Assembly: GCF_000411475.1 (NCBI RefSeq)
Contig: NZ_KE150464.1
Coordinates: 868,001-932,000 of the forward strand
Length of the DNA stretch: 64,000 nucleotides
Source: Streptococcus sp. HPH0090
GTDB taxonomy: Bacteria > Bacillota > Bacilli > Lactobacillales > Streptococcaceae
Direction of reading: 5' to 3'
Part shown: positions 33,131-42,413 of the stretch, piece after piece
How the letters are laid out: every line of letters starts with the position of its first letter
Position numbering within the stretch: position 1 is the first letter of the stretch
Made by a program: the position numbers and the translations under genes
Notes under the pieces: model-generated
What the model saw: the letters and a program-made list of their open reading frames with translations, nothing else
Databases searched by the model: none
Told to the model about the DNA's origin: nothing

Positions 33131-33718
33131 TCATAATTTTTCTAAAATAGCATCCCAAGCTTGGTCCATTCCTGCTTTTGTCACTGAAGAAAAGAGGATG
33201 AAATCATCACTTGGATCAAAGTTTAATTTCTTTTTAATAGCTGATTCGTGCTTGTTCCATTTCCCACGCGGAATTTTGTCTGCCTTAGTCGCCACGATGA
33301 TGACAGGAATCTCATAATACTTAAGAAATTCGTACATCTGCACATCATCTGCTGTCGGGTCATGACGAAGGTCAACGAGACTAACAACTGCCCGAAGATT
33401 TTCTCGAGTAGTCAAGTACTCCTCAATCATACGACCCCATTTTTCACGTTCCTTTTTGGAAACACGGGCGTATCCATAGCCGGGTACATCCACAAAACGC
33501 ATCTTGTCATCAATATTAAAGAAATTGAGTAGTTGTGTTTTTCCTGGTTTTCCAGAGGTACGAGCTAGATTCTTACGATTAAGCATGGTGTTGATAAAGC
33601 TCGATTTCCCCACATTTGAGCGACCTGCAAGAGCAATCTCAGGAAGTTCATCTTGCGGATAGTGGGACTTGTTAGCTGCACTCAGCAAAATCTCAGCATT
33701 GTGTGTATTGATTTCCAT
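33131..33718 (-). CDS. engB: Ribosome biogenesis GTPase EngB/YsxC
   Basis: A 195-residue essential GTPase that helps assemble the 50S subunit. G1 is GRSNVGKSS at 32-40, G3 DVPGYG, G4 TKAD. The ATG at 33718 has AGAGG 5 nt upstream; a GTG two codons earlier is in frame but lacks spacing. It starts 8 nt after clpX, a common pairing. Confidence 0.95.
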   Translation of the reverse strand: MEINTHNAEILLSAANKSHYPQDELPEIALAGRSNVGKSSFINTMLNRKNLARTSGKPGKTQLLNFFNIDDKMRFVDVPGYGYARVSKKEREKWGRMIEEYLTTRENLRAVVSLVDLRHDPTADDVQMYEFLKYYEIPVIIVATKADKIPRGKWNKHESAIKKKLNFDPSDDFILFSSVTKAGMDQAWDAILEKL

Positions 33719-33726
33719 AGTCACCT

Positions 33727-34959
33727 CTAGGCTGTCTCTAGGATTGGTTTAGCTGTTCCGTCAACTGCTTCTTTTGTGATACGAACAGTTTTCAAATTTT
33801 CTTGACTTGGAACCTCAAACATAACGTCTAGCATGGTTTCTTCGATGATTGAGCGAAGACCACGCGCACCAGTTTTACGTTCGATGGCTTTATTAGCGAT
33901 TTCCTGAAGAGCTTCGTCGTCAAATTCAAGCTCAACATCATCATAAGAAAGCAAGGTCTGGTATTGTTTAACCAAGGCATTTCTTGGCTCTTTCAAAATG
34001 CGAACCAAGTCATCCACAGTCAACTGCTCCAAGGCTGCAAAGACAGGCAAGCGTCCAATTAATTCAGGAATAATACCGAATTTTTGAATATCCTCTGCGA
34101 TGATTTCTTGCATGTATGAGCTGTTTTCGTCAATGGCCTTGTTGTTTTGTCCAAAACCAATCACTTTTTCACCCAGACGCTGTTTGACAATCTCTTCGAT
34201 GCCATCGAAGGCACCACCCACAATAAAGAGGATGTTTTTTGTATCCACTTGAATCATTTCTTGTTGTGGATGTTTACGTCCACCTTGAGGTGGCACGCTA
34301 GCTACAGTTCCTTCGATAATCTTGAGGAGTGCTTGTTGAACACCTTCACCAGAAACATCACGTGTGATAGACACGTTCTCGCTCTTCTTAGCAATCTTGT
34401 CAATCTCATCTACATAGATAATTCCACGTTCTGCACGTTCGATGTTGAAGTCAGCAGCTTGCAAGAGTTTGAGGAGGATATTTTCCACGTCCTCACCTAC
34501 ATAACCAGCCTCAGTAAGAGCTGTTGCATCTGCAATGGCAAAAGGTACATTCAAACTTCTAGCAAGTGTTTGAGCAAGGAAAGTCTTCCCTGAACCAGTT
34601 GGGCCAATCATCAAAATGTTTGATTTTTGCAAATCAACATCTTCAGTCTCTTCACGAGTGTCATGGAAATTGATGCGTTTGTAGTGGTTATATACAGCCA
34701 CTGCCAAAGCACGTTTGGCACGATCTTGACCGATCACATAGTGGTTCAAAATATTTAGGAGTTCGATTGGTTTTGGTACCTCAGACAAGTCCGCCAAAAC
34801 TTCCTCAGCCAACTCCTCACGAATAATTTCCTGAGCCAACTCCACACATTCATTACAGATAAAGGCATTGTTCCCAGCAATTATTTTTTTAACTTCTTCT
34901 TGGCTTTTGCCACAAAATGAGCAATAAACCATCATATCATTTTTCCTATTTGTAGACAT
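33727..34959 (-). CDS. clpX: ClpX, ATP-binding subunit of ClpXP protease
   Basis: A 410-residue AAA+ unfoldase. The N-terminal zinc finger uses Cys-13, Cys-16, Cys-35 and Cys-38. Walker A GPTGSGKT is at 119-126 and Walker B is [10 protein letters not shown]. The IGFG loop that docks on ClpP is intact (EKVIGFGQ). GAAGGG precedes the ATG. It follows the small membrane protein gene and precedes engB. Confidence 0.97.
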   Translation of the reverse strand: MSTNRKNDMMVYCSFCGKSQEEVKKIIAGNNAFICNECVELAQEIIREELAEEVLADLSEVPKPIELLNILNHYVIGQDRAKRALAVAVYNHYKRINFHDTREETEDVDLQKSNILMIGPTGSGKTFLAQTLARSLNVPFAIADATALTEAGYVGEDVENILLKLLQAADFNIERAERGIIYVDEIDKIAKKSENVSITRDVSGEGVQQALLKIIEGTVASVPPQGGRKHPQQEMIQVDTKNILFIVGGAFDGIEEIVKQRLGEKVIGFGQNNKAIDENSSYMQEIIAEDIQKFGIIPELIGRLPVFAALEQLTVDDLVRILKEPRNALVKQYQTLLSYDDVELEFDDEALQEIANKAIERKTGARGLRSIIEETMLDVMFEVPSQENLKTVRITKEAVDGTAKPILETA

Positions 34960-34990
34960 GATTCCCTTCCGTTCTAACTATTCATTCTAT

Positions 34991-35161
34991 CTAAAATAAG
35001 GTCATATAAAAAGCATGAATGCTATTCACCAAGTTTGTGAAAGCATTTAGCCATAGCAGAGTAGCAAGTCCAAAGCGCTTTTTACGAAAAGCGTGTGTTC
35101 CAGCTACAAGACAGACAGCACACAAAAGAGCTGTAAAAAATCCAAAAATACTGCGCTCCAT
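34991..35161 (-). CDS. Small hydrophobic protein between dfrA and clpX (56 aa)
   Basis: A 56-residue frame, [14 protein letters not shown] to MTLF. Two hydrophobic stretches (about 5-22 and 31-45) flank a basic FRKKRF turn, suggesting a small membrane protein. Its ATG shares one base with the dfrA stop (TAATG), a coupling arrangement seen elsewhere in this genome. A small ORF is remembered at the same place in pneumococcus. Function unknown. Confidence 0.65.
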   Translation of the reverse strand: MERSIFGFFTALLCAVCLVAGTHAFRKKRFGLATLLWLNAFTNLVNSIHAFYMTLF

Positions 35162-35667
35162 TAGACTTCCTTTCTCTTTCTATATTCGATGGTAAAATCA
35201 TAGACATTTTTCTCATCTTTGGAATAAGATTTGCTTGCAACAGTCTCAAAAGCAGTCAAGTCAAAATCTGCTGGGAAATAGGTATCCCCTTCAACTTGAG
35301 CATGAATTTGTGTCACAATAATCTCATCGAGATAAGGTTCAAAAAGCTGAAAAATCTGCTTGCCACCAATGATATAGAGATTCTTAGCTTGATGATGATA
35401 CCAGTCTAAAACATCCTCAACATTTTGGAAAACCAGTGCTCCTTCAATTGACTCTTCGGGATTGCGCGTCAAAATCAAGGTTTCACGTCCTGGAAGCAAT
35501 CGTCGACCCATCCCATCAAAGGTTACACGACCCATTAAAATGGCATGATTCAAGGTTGTTTCTTTAAAATGTTTTAACTCTGCTGGCAAATGCCAAGGCA
35601 AGCGATCCTCTTTCCCAATCACACCCTTTTCATCTTGAGCCCAAATGGCTACGATTTTCTTTGTCAT
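35161..35667 (-). CDS. dfrA: Dihydrofolate reductase
   Basis: A 168-residue chromosomal DHFR (dihydrofolate to tetrahydrofolate with NADPH). [16 protein letters not shown] is the substrate loop. Position 100 is Ile in NLYIIGG; in pneumococcus I100L is the main trimethoprim-resistance change, so this allele is wild type at that site. TGATAAAAT about 25 nt upstream is a likely -10. Confidence 0.96.
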   Translation of the reverse strand: MTKKIVAIWAQDEKGVIGKEDRLPWHLPAELKHFKETTLNHAILMGRVTFDGMGRRLLPGRETLILTRNPEESIEGALVFQNVEDVLDWYHHQAKNLYIIGGKQIFQLFEPYLDEIIVTQIHAQVEGDTYFPADFDLTAFETVASKSYSKDEKNVYDFTIEYRKRKEV

Positions 35668-35750
35668 GCTTTCATCCTTTTCATTGATAGTTCTATTTTA
35701 TCAAAAATCTTCAAAAAAGACTGTTTTGGAATGCCCTCCTGAATAGAAAA

Positions 35751-35781
35751 AATCCGTAGAAAACTTCTACGGATTTTTAGA
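35751..35781 (-). terminator. Terminator after dpr
   Basis: AATCCGTAGA / TCTACGGATT stem with a 5-nt loop region and a T-run of six on the minus strand, 20 nt after the dpr stop. Confidence 0.8.
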
Positions 35782-35794
35782 AAAGTACAGTATC

Positions 35795-36313
35795 TTACAA
35801 ACCAGGTGCTTGTCCTAATTCTGCTGCAAGCATCCAGACTGTTTTTTCAAGGTCAGCTTTAGCACCAACGAAGATATCATTGGTTACATCATCACCTTCT
35901 TCATCTGTTACATCCAAAGCTTTTTGGAAAAGAGTGATGAGGTAACGATAAATTTCAAGGACACGTTCCAAACTTTCTTCTACGTTGCGGAATTCTCCAA
36001 CTCCTTCTTCGATTTCACTGTGTTGAAGGAATTCTGTCAAAGTAGAGTATGGTTTGCCACCAAGTGTAATCAAGCGTTCGCTGATTTCATCAAGGTAAGC
36101 ATCTAGACTATCCATGTATTCATCCATCTTAGGATGCCATACCATGAATCCACGTCCACGCATGTACCAGTGTACTTGATGAAGAGCGATATGTGCTACG
36201 TACAAGTCAGCTACGGCTTGATTCAAAACTTCCTTTGTATTTACTAGCGCTTCAGCCGCTGGTTTAGTTAATGTTGCTACATCTTTTACTGCTTCTTTTT
36301 TCAATTCTACCAT
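35795..36313 (-). CDS. dpr: Dps-like peroxide resistance protein (Dpr)
   Basis: A 172-residue Dps/ferritin-like protein that stores iron and protects from peroxide in catalase-negative streptococci. The ferroxidase residues lie in [12 protein letters not shown] and the following [25 protein letters not shown] lies 5 nt before the ATG at 36313, so I reject the ATG at 36346. Translation, promoter and terminator make it a single-gene unit. Confidence 0.93.
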   Translation of the reverse strand: MVELKKEAVKDVATLTKPAAEALVNTKEVLNQAVADLYVAHIALHQVHWYMRGRGFMVWHPKMDEYMDSLDAYLDEISERLITLGGKPYSTLTEFLQHSEIEEGVGEFRNVEESLERVLEIYRYLITLFQKALDVTDEEGDDVTNDIFVGAKADLEKTVWMLAAELGQAPGL

Positions 36314-36365
36314 TTTTCTCACCTCATTATTATTTTTTGTAACCATCTTTATTGATTACTACCTC

Positions 36366-36394
36366 AGTATACTACTCCAAGTAGACAAAAGCAA
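36366..36394 (-). promoter_or_regulatory. Promoter of dpr
   Basis: On the minus strand TTGCTT, 17 nt, TATACT. Leader about 50 nt. No PerR or Fur box is clear to me. Confidence 0.65.
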
Positions 36395-36461
36395 GGAAAT
36401 TAACTCATATTAAAAAAGTTGTAATTGACTGATAATTTAAGAAAATGAGTGACTATTTATC

Positions 36462-38243
36462 CTAGCTATTTTCTCTGTTTTTACCAGAAAATTGACTTTG
36501 ATAAAGGTCATAATAGAAACCTTTTGCAGCTAGGAGACTTTCATGATTTCCTTGTTCGATAATCTGCCCATCTTTCAGCACCAAAATTTTGTCAGCTTCC
36601 TGAATAGTTGAAAGGCGATGAGCGATAACAAAGCTTGTTCTCCCCTTCATCAAACGCTTCATGGCCTTTTGAATCAAGAGTTCTAAACGTGTATCGACCG
36701 ATGAGGTCGCTTCGTCAAGGATTAGAATTTTTGGATCTGCTAAGAGAGCACGCGCGATAGTTAACAACTGCTTCTGACCAAGAGAAATATTACTTGACTC
36801 TTGGTTCATCTCCATGTTGTAACCACCAGGAAGAGTACGGATAAAGTGGTCTACATTGGCAGCCTTAGCAGCTTCAACGATTTCCTCATCCGTTGCCTCA
36901 AGATTTCCAAAGCGAAGATTTTCCTTGATACTACCTTCATAGAGCCAGGCATCCTGTAGAACCATCCCAAACTGTCGACGGTAGTCCTGACGAGACAAGT
37001 CTCGAATATCTTGACCATCCACTAAAATGGCACCAGCTGTCACATCGTAAAAACGCATGAGAAGGTTGATTAATGTTGTTTTCCCTGCTCCAGTAGGTCC
37101 AACGATAGCTACCATCTCTCCAGGTTCAACATCTAGGTTGAAATCGCGAATCAATGGTTTATTTTCCACATATTGGAAATCAACATTCTTGAAGCTAACT
37201 TGACCTGTCAATGGCGCCAAGTCTTTTACTTCCACAGTTTGAACTTCTTCCTGTTCATCCAAAACTTCGAAGACACGGTCAAGCGAAGACTTAGCACTTT
37301 GCATTTGTCCAGCTAACTGAGTGATGTTTTGGATTGGTTGACTGACCTGCCACACATACTGAACAAAAGCCTGCATATTACCAATCGTCAAGCGTCCTGC
37401 AATAACCTGCAATCCTCCTAGGACAGCGACTATCAGATAAGTTAAGTCAGATACAATGTGTAAGGCAGGCATCATCAAACCTGAAATAAAACTTGCCTTG
37501 AATCCAACCTGTTGCAATTCATCCGTAATCTTTTCAAATCTCTCTTGAGATTTCTCTTCACGTCCGAAAAGTTTAAGAACATTGAAACCAGTCAAGCTTT
37601 CCTGTACAAACCCATTCATTTGTCCCAGAATGGCTGCTTGCTGTTTAAAGTATGGTTGCGAGCAATTTAGAATCGTTTTAGCCCCAAAATAGGTAACCGG
37701 AATCGATAAAATGACAACGATAGCCAACTGAAGATTTAGATAGAGCACCATTCCCATAACAAAAAGAATGGTAAAGACTGCATTGACAATCTGTAAGAAA
37801 GATTGTTGAAGGGCATTTGAAACAGTCTCTACATCACTGGTAAAACGGCCTAACAAATCTCCAAACTGGTGCTTGTCAAAGTAAGACACAGGGATGCGAT
37901 TGATTTTTTCACTCATTTCATTTCGCAAATCCTGTACCATAGACTGCACAGCATTGGTCATAAAGTAGTTCGAGTAGTAAGAACCCAACTCATAGAGAAG
38001 ACCACGCAAGAGATAGATCACTAGAATTACTGCGATATAGCTGGTATTGATCCCCGCTCCTGCAACACCATTTGCCATAGCAAGGAGATTGCTAGTTAAT
38101 TCTGTGATGGCAAGCCCCAATACGAAAGGCTCGATGACACTCATAATAACGCTGACTATTTTCAAGAAGACTGCAAAGAAAACAGAGAATCGGTAGGCTT
38201 TTAAATAGCTCCATAGACGAGCTAGACTAGATTGTTGTTTCAT
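36462..38243 (-). CDS. ABC exporter half, catalytic-Glu subunit (PatB/LmrD-like)
   Basis: A 593-residue exporter half: six membrane helices (to about 320), then an ATPase domain. Walker A GPTGAGKTT and Walker B ILILDEATSSVD with the catalytic Glu are normal, but the signature is the variant SLGQ. Its partner has the reverse pattern, so the pair should form a heterodimer with one good and one degenerate ATP site, as in LmrCD, BmrCD and pneumococcal PatAB. It lies 10 nt after the partner gene. Multidrug export is likely; the PatB name is a guess. Confidence 0.85.
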   Translation of the reverse strand: MKQQSSLARLWSYLKAYRFSVFFAVFLKIVSVIMSVIEPFVLGLAITELTSNLLAMANGVAGAGINTSYIAVILVIYLLRGLLYELGSYYSNYFMTNAVQSMVQDLRNEMSEKINRIPVSYFDKHQFGDLLGRFTSDVETVSNALQQSFLQIVNAVFTILFVMGMVLYLNLQLAIVVILSIPVTYFGAKTILNCSQPYFKQQAAILGQMNGFVQESLTGFNVLKLFGREEKSQERFEKITDELQQVGFKASFISGLMMPALHIVSDLTYLIVAVLGGLQVIAGRLTIGNMQAFVQYVWQVSQPIQNITQLAGQMQSAKSSLDRVFEVLDEQEEVQTVEVKDLAPLTGQVSFKNVDFQYVENKPLIRDFNLDVEPGEMVAIVGPTGAGKTTLINLLMRFYDVTAGAILVDGQDIRDLSRQDYRRQFGMVLQDAWLYEGSIKENLRFGNLEATDEEIVEAAKAANVDHFIRTLPGGYNMEMNQESSNISLGQKQLLTIARALLADPKILILDEATSSVDTRLELLIQKAMKRLMKGRTSFVIAHRLSTIQEADKILVLKDGQIIEQGNHESLLAAKGFYYDLYQSQFSGKNRENS

Positions 38244-38253
38244 CCTTTACCTC

Positions 38254-39990
38254 CTATTCTTCTGTCAGAGACGCATTTTTCAGCTGCGACTCAGCAATTT
38301 CTCGATAGATATCATTGGTTTCCATCAATTCTTGATGACGGCCACGACCAACGATTTCACCCTTATCAAGGACGATAATCTGGTCAGCATCCATGATAGT
38401 TCCAACACGCTGCGCAACAATCAAAACCGTTGCATCTTGCGTCACTTCCTTGAGACGACGGCGCAAAATAGCATCTGTACGGTAGTCCAAGGCTGAGAAA
38501 GAATCATCAAAGATATAGATGTCTGGACCCTTGATGACTGCTCGGGCAATAGACAAGCGTTGTTTCTGACCACCTGATAGGTTGCTTCCCCCTTCAGCCA
38601 GATGAGTCGCAAAACCTTCTTCTCGACTTTCGATAAAGTCTTTGGCTTGAGCTACATCAGCTGCTTGGTGCAAATCCTCATGACTGGCATCCTCTTTCCC
38701 GTAACGGAGATTGTCTGCGATAGTTCCTGTAAAGAGCAAGGCCTTTTGTGGAATAAATCCAATCTTTTGACGGAGTGATTTGAGACGGTAATCTCGGACG
38801 TCTACACCATCGACCTTTATTTTTCCTAGCGTAACATCGTAGAATCGAGGAATCAATTGAACCAGAGTAGACTTACCTGACCCAGTTGAACCGATAAATG
38901 CAATGGTTTCTCCCGGTTTAGCAGTAAAGGAAATGTTATGCAAAACAGGGCTTTCCGTTTCACCAGGATAAGCAAAGGTCACATTATCAAATTCTAAATA
39001 ACCATGTGTTTCTGTTTCTTGAATTCCATCCTCATTTGGATCAATGGAAATAGGCATGTCCATGATTTCCTTCAGACGCTCACTAGACACAGCCGTACGT
39101 GGATACATGGTAAAGAGGTTTGACAAGAAAAGGAAGGACAAGAGAGCATGGAAACTATACTCGATGAAGGCCACCAAATCCCCAATCTGCAAATTTCCAT
39201 GCTTCAGTGGATCAAGGGCAAACCAAACGATAGCCACAATCATGGCAATAATGATTTGCACAAAAAGCGGTTCTGTCAAACCAGTTAATTTAAACAAGCG
39301 ATTGGAATTGTCCGCATAGATTGCATTTTTCTCTTCAAAACGATTTTCTTGGAAATCTTCACGTGCAAAGGCACGAATCACTCGCAAGCCCATTAAATTT
39401 TCACGGACATACTGGTTAATCTTATCCAGTGTTTTCTGTTGCTTTTCAGATAAGGGACGTGTTTTCACCGCCACATAAATGACTACTACAGCCAGAAAAG
39501 GAACGGAAAAAGCTACAATCCAGGCTAGTGAAGGACTCGTCAAGAAAATCATGAGAATACTCGACAGCATCATCATGGGTGTGATAACACCCAACTTAAG
39601 CGTTTGTTCTGCAAACTGCATGAGTACAAAGGCATCACTGGTAATACGAGTAACTAGTGAAGATACACCGATTTGTTCATATTCGTGATGTGAATACTCT
39701 TGTAATTTAGCATAAACATCATTTCGCATGTCCTTAACCATATTGGTGGTCAGTTTACTAGCGGCGTAGGCTAGAACAATCCGCCCACATGTTCCCAGGA
39801 CGATAATAACCAACATGACGATAGCCCAAAAATAGAGCTTACCCTTGTCTCCTTGGTTGATTCCCTGGTCAATCATGCGGGCCAGAATAGTCGGTAGACC
39901 CAGATTGACAATAACAAAGAAAATCGCCCCGAGAAAGTCTAACACTAACCACTTGGGATAGCGTTTGAGATAAGACCAAATATAAAGCAT
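38254..39990 (-). CDS. ABC exporter half, degenerate-site subunit (PatA/LmrC-like)
   Basis: A 578-residue exporter half with six helices and an ATPase domain: Walker A GSTGSGKST, signature LSGGQKQRLS, and Walker B IYIFDDSFSALD in which Asp replaces the catalytic Glu. That marks it as the degenerate-Walker-B partner of the downstream subunit. The ATG at 39990 has GGAG 4 nt upstream; an earlier in-frame start at 40041 would add an unlikely basic stretch. In pneumococcus patA is controlled by a leader hairpin, and a palindrome lies in front of this gene too. Confidence 0.85.
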   Translation of the reverse strand: MLYIWSYLKRYPKWLVLDFLGAIFFVIVNLGLPTILARMIDQGINQGDKGKLYFWAIVMLVIIVLGTCGRIVLAYAASKLTTNMVKDMRNDVYAKLQEYSHHEYEQIGVSSLVTRITSDAFVLMQFAEQTLKLGVITPMMMLSSILMIFLTSPSLAWIVAFSVPFLAVVVIYVAVKTRPLSEKQQKTLDKINQYVRENLMGLRVIRAFAREDFQENRFEEKNAIYADNSNRLFKLTGLTEPLFVQIIIAMIVAIVWFALDPLKHGNLQIGDLVAFIEYSFHALLSFLFLSNLFTMYPRTAVSSERLKEIMDMPISIDPNEDGIQETETHGYLEFDNVTFAYPGETESPVLHNISFTAKPGETIAFIGSTGSGKSTLVQLIPRFYDVTLGKIKVDGVDVRDYRLKSLRQKIGFIPQKALLFTGTIADNLRYGKEDASHEDLHQAADVAQAKDFIESREEGFATHLAEGGSNLSGGQKQRLSIARAVIKGPDIYIFDDSFSALDYRTDAILRRRLKEVTQDATVLIVAQRVGTIMDADQIIVLDKGEIVGRGRHQELMETNDIYREIAESQLKNASLTEE

Positions 39991-40027
39991 AATTCTCCTT
40001 TCTTTTTCTTCTGAAACGTAGAAAAGA

Positions 40028-40043
40028 GCGTGCTTTCGCACGC
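40028..40043. promoter_or_regulatory. GC-rich palindrome at the exporter transcription start
   Basis: GCGTGC-tttc-GCACGC (+ strand). On the minus strand it is a stem with a GAAA tetraloop followed by TCTTTTC. It lies directly after the extended -10, so it could be an operator, or an attenuator for transcripts reading through from tpiA. Confidence 0.5.
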
Positions 40044-40044
40044 C

Positions 40045-40053
40045 ATTTTACCA
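40045..40053 (-). promoter_or_regulatory. Extended -10 promoter of the ABC exporter operon
   Basis: TGGTAAAAT on the minus strand between the tpiA terminator and the palindrome. No -35 match. Confidence 0.5.
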
Positions 40054-40099
40054 AAAAGAAGACAGGCAGTCATAATCTCGAATGAGGAAACTGTCTGTC
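40053..40099 (-). terminator. Terminator after tpiA
   Basis: GACAGACAGT / ACTGCCTGTC stem (one mismatch) with a 19-nt loop, followed by TTCTTTTT on the minus strand. Confidence 0.6.
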
Positions 40100-40114
40100 T
40101 CAGATATTTGAGGC

Positions 40115-40873
40115 TTATTTTACAAAGTCAAGCAATGCCAAGAAACTTTCTGGGTCAAGTGATGCACCACCAACAAGAGCTCCATCAACGTCTGGACAAG
40201 CCATGTATTCAGCAACATTTTCAGGTTTTACTGAACCACCGTATTGAACACGTACTTTATCAGCAACTTCTTGACCGAAGTCAGCAGCTACAACGTCACG
40301 AACAACTTTACACATTTTTTGTGCGTCGTCTTGTGAAGCTGATTTACCAGTACCGATAGCCCAGATTGGCTCGTATGCGATAACTGTTGAAGCTACTTGT
40401 TCTGCAGTCAATCCAGCAAGAGCAGCTGAAACTTGAGCACCTACGAATTCTGCTGCTTTACCAGCTTCGTAAGTTTCAAGTGACTCACCACAACAGATGA
40501 TTGGAAGCATACCGTTCGCAAAGATTGCTTTTGCTTTTTTGTTGATGTCTTCGTCTGTTTCGTGGAAGTAGTCACGGCGTTCTGAGTGACCGATAACCAC
40601 ATAGTCAGTACCGATTTCTTTCAAAACTTGTGGGCTAGTTTCACCTGTGAAAGCACCTGCATTTTCAAAATAGCAGTTTTGAGCAGCAACTTTAAGGTTT
40701 GAACCTTTAGCAGCAGCAAGAACAGTTGTCAAGTCAACTGCAGGAGCTGCGATACCTGCTTCAACAAGGTCTGATGAAGGAAGTTTTGATGCTACAGCTT
40801 CAACGAATGCTTTTGCTTCTTCTGGGTTTTTGTTCATTTTCCAGTTACCAGCGATAAATGGTTTACGTGACAT
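40115..40873 (-). CDS. tpiA: Triosephosphate isomerase
   Basis: A 252-residue glycolytic enzyme interconverting DHAP and glyceraldehyde-3-P. NWKMNK near residue 10 has the catalytic Lys, IGHSERR the His, and [12 protein letters not shown] the Glu and loop 6. The ATG at 40873 has GAGG 8 nt upstream and gives the normal family length. Codon use looks strongly biased, as expected for a highly expressed gene. Confidence 0.97.
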   Translation of the reverse strand: MSRKPFIAGNWKMNKNPEEAKAFVEAVASKLPSSDLVEAGIAAPAVDLTTVLAAAKGSNLKVAAQNCYFENAGAFTGETSPQVLKEIGTDYVVIGHSERRDYFHETDEDINKKAKAIFANGMLPIICCGESLETYEAGKAAEFVGAQVSAALAGLTAEQVASTVIAYEPIWAIGTGKSASQDDAQKMCKVVRDVVAADFGQEVADKVRVQYGGSVKPENVAEYMACPDVDGALVGGASLDPESFLALLDFVK

Positions 40874-40908
40874 TTCACATACCTCTTTTTTCATTTTATT
40901 TTCTACTT

Positions 40909-40937
40909 ATTTTATCATAAATAGAGGGAGCTTGCAA
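40909..40937 (-). promoter_or_regulatory. Promoter of tpiA
   Basis: TTGCAA, 17 nt ending TGA, TAAAAT on the minus strand: a strong extended promoter. Leader about 28 nt. Confidence 0.75.
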
Positions 40938-40990
40938 ATCTTACTCTGTAACTAGAAGCCTTCTTTTCAAAAACTTTCCAGTTGTTCTTT

Positions 40991-42358
40991 CTATTTGGAA
41001 GCTGGCTTTCGCTTGGTCAATTTGACCACTGCTTCTGTTCTAGCCGTGTGGGGAAACATATCGACAGACTGGATATAATGCAGGTCATAGACCTCCATCA
41101 ATCTAACCAAATCACGCGCCAAGGTAGACACATTACAGGATACATAAACCATCTTTTCAGGAGCGTATTTGACGATGGTATCCAAGAGCTTATCATCTAA
41201 ACCAGTACGCGGCGGGTCTACTATCAAAGCATCGGCACGATAGCCTTCCTTGTACCAACGAGGGATAATTTCTTCTGCAGTTCCTGCTTCATAATGAGTA
41301 TTGGTATAACCCATGCGCTTGGCATTTTCTTTGGCATCCTCAATGGCTTCTGGAATAATATCCATCCCTCTCAAACTTTTGACTTTTTTAGCAAAAGCAA
41401 AACCAATGGTCCCAACACCACAATAGGCATCGATCAGATGGTCGTCTTCAGTCACGTCCAATGCTTTAACAGCTTCACTGTAGAGAATCTCCGTCTGTTC
41501 AGGATTGAGCTGATAAAAAGCTCGAGGTGAAAGAGAAAACTCATAGTCTAGGACTCCCTCGCGTATACTATCCTGCCCCCAAATAATCTCTGTCTTGTCC
41601 CCATAAATCTCACTTGTTTTAGCAGTATTGGTATTGACTGCAACAGTCACTACTTCAGGATAATCCTTGACTAGGTCTTTCACAAATTGAGTCAGATTCA
41701 ATTGACGATTGGTTACAATGATAATCTGAACTTGCCCAGTTTTCCGTGCTCGGCGAACCATGATGGTCCGAACACCAAGGATTTTCCGTTCATCTGTAAT
41801 CGGAATTTGATGATAGGTCAAGAGTTCAGCAATGCGATTAGCAATTGCTTGTGTCTCCTTGTCTTGGACTAGGCAGTCTTTTAACTCGACCAAATAATGC
41901 GAATTTTGAGCATATAATCCTGCCTTAACTTGGCCTTTAAACTTTCGAGTTTGGAATTGCAGTTTAGCCCGATAATACTTGGGTTTTTGCATGCCAATGG
42001 TTGGTCTGATTTCAAAGTTTTCATAGCCAGCAGGGGCAAATTTTTTTAGAGCTTGATGAAGAAGATCTGTCTTGAACTCTAGCTGCTTGTCATAATGTAG
42101 GTGCATGATCTGACAACCACCACACTCATTATAAATAGTACAGTCTGGAACCACTCGAAACTTAGATTTTTTATTGACCTCAAGCAGTTTAGCCTCAACG
42201 TAGTTACGCTTAACAGAAGTCACCTGACAATAGATATCTTCACCCTTGAGGGCGCCTGGAACAAAAACGAGTGTTTTCTGGTAAAATCCGATACCTTCCC
42301 CGTTTATCCCCATTCGCTTGATTTTTAATGGAATTTTTTGTTTGACTTTAAGACTCAT
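40991..42358 (-). CDS. rlmCD: 23S rRNA (uracil-C5) methyltransferase RlmCD
   Basis: A 455-residue RumA/TrmA-type enzyme: N-terminal TRAM domain (about 1-60), a four-cysteine Fe-S motif ([11 protein letters not shown] plus a later Cys), and a C-terminal SAM domain with [10 protein letters not shown] and the catalytic Cys in VYVSCNVST. Position beside recX matches pneumococcal RlmCD, which methylates U747 and U1939. No Shine-Dalgarno precedes the ATG; TATAAT ends 6 nt before it, so the mRNA is predicted leaderless. Confidence 0.9.
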   Translation of the reverse strand: MSLKVKQKIPLKIKRMGINGEGIGFYQKTLVFVPGALKGEDIYCQVTSVKRNYVEAKLLEVNKKSKFRVVPDCTIYNECGGCQIMHLHYDKQLEFKTDLLHQALKKFAPAGYENFEIRPTIGMQKPKYYRAKLQFQTRKFKGQVKAGLYAQNSHYLVELKDCLVQDKETQAIANRIAELLTYHQIPITDERKILGVRTIMVRRARKTGQVQIIIVTNRQLNLTQFVKDLVKDYPEVVTVAVNTNTAKTSEIYGDKTEIIWGQDSIREGVLDYEFSLSPRAFYQLNPEQTEILYSEAVKALDVTEDDHLIDAYCGVGTIGFAFAKKVKSLRGMDIIPEAIEDAKENAKRMGYTNTHYEAGTAEEIIPRWYKEGYRADALIVDPPRTGLDDKLLDTIVKYAPEKMVYVSCNVSTLARDLVRLMEVYDLHYIQSVDMFPHTARTEAVVKLTKRKPASK

Positions 42359-42364
42359 AAGTCT

Positions 42365-42393
42365 ATTATACCACGTAGTTTCTCAATGTTTAA
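42365..42393 (-). promoter_or_regulatory. Promoter for predicted leaderless rlmCD mRNA
   Basis: On the minus strand a weak -35 (TTAAAC), 17-nt spacer, and extended -10 TGGTATAAT (42373-42365). The A of the ATG at 42358 is the seventh base after the -10. It overlaps the opposite-facing promoter at 42380-42407. Confidence 0.7.
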
Positions 42394-42407
42394 GAATATG
42401 TTACAAT
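42380..42407 (+). promoter_or_regulatory. Promoter for predicted leaderless APH-like mRNA
   Basis: TTCTCA (42380-42385), 16 nt, then TACAAT (42402-42407) preceded by TGT. The A of the ATG at 42414 is the seventh base after the -10. Confidence 0.6.
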
Positions 42408-42413
42408 AAAACC

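Noticed and set aside
34147..34593. 148-codon plus-strand frame inside clpX
   Set aside because: Antisense shadow of conserved AAA+ coding sequence with no ribosome site or family likeness.
40028..40043. Palindrome as a plain tpiA terminator
   Set aside because: A better stem with a T-run (40053-40099) already ends tpiA; this one has only a weak T tract, so I list it as a regulatory candidate.
42318..42413. Upstream extension of the APH-like frame
   Set aside because: It would run across the rlmCD start and both promoters; the ATG at 42414 fits the -10 spacing and the family N-terminus.
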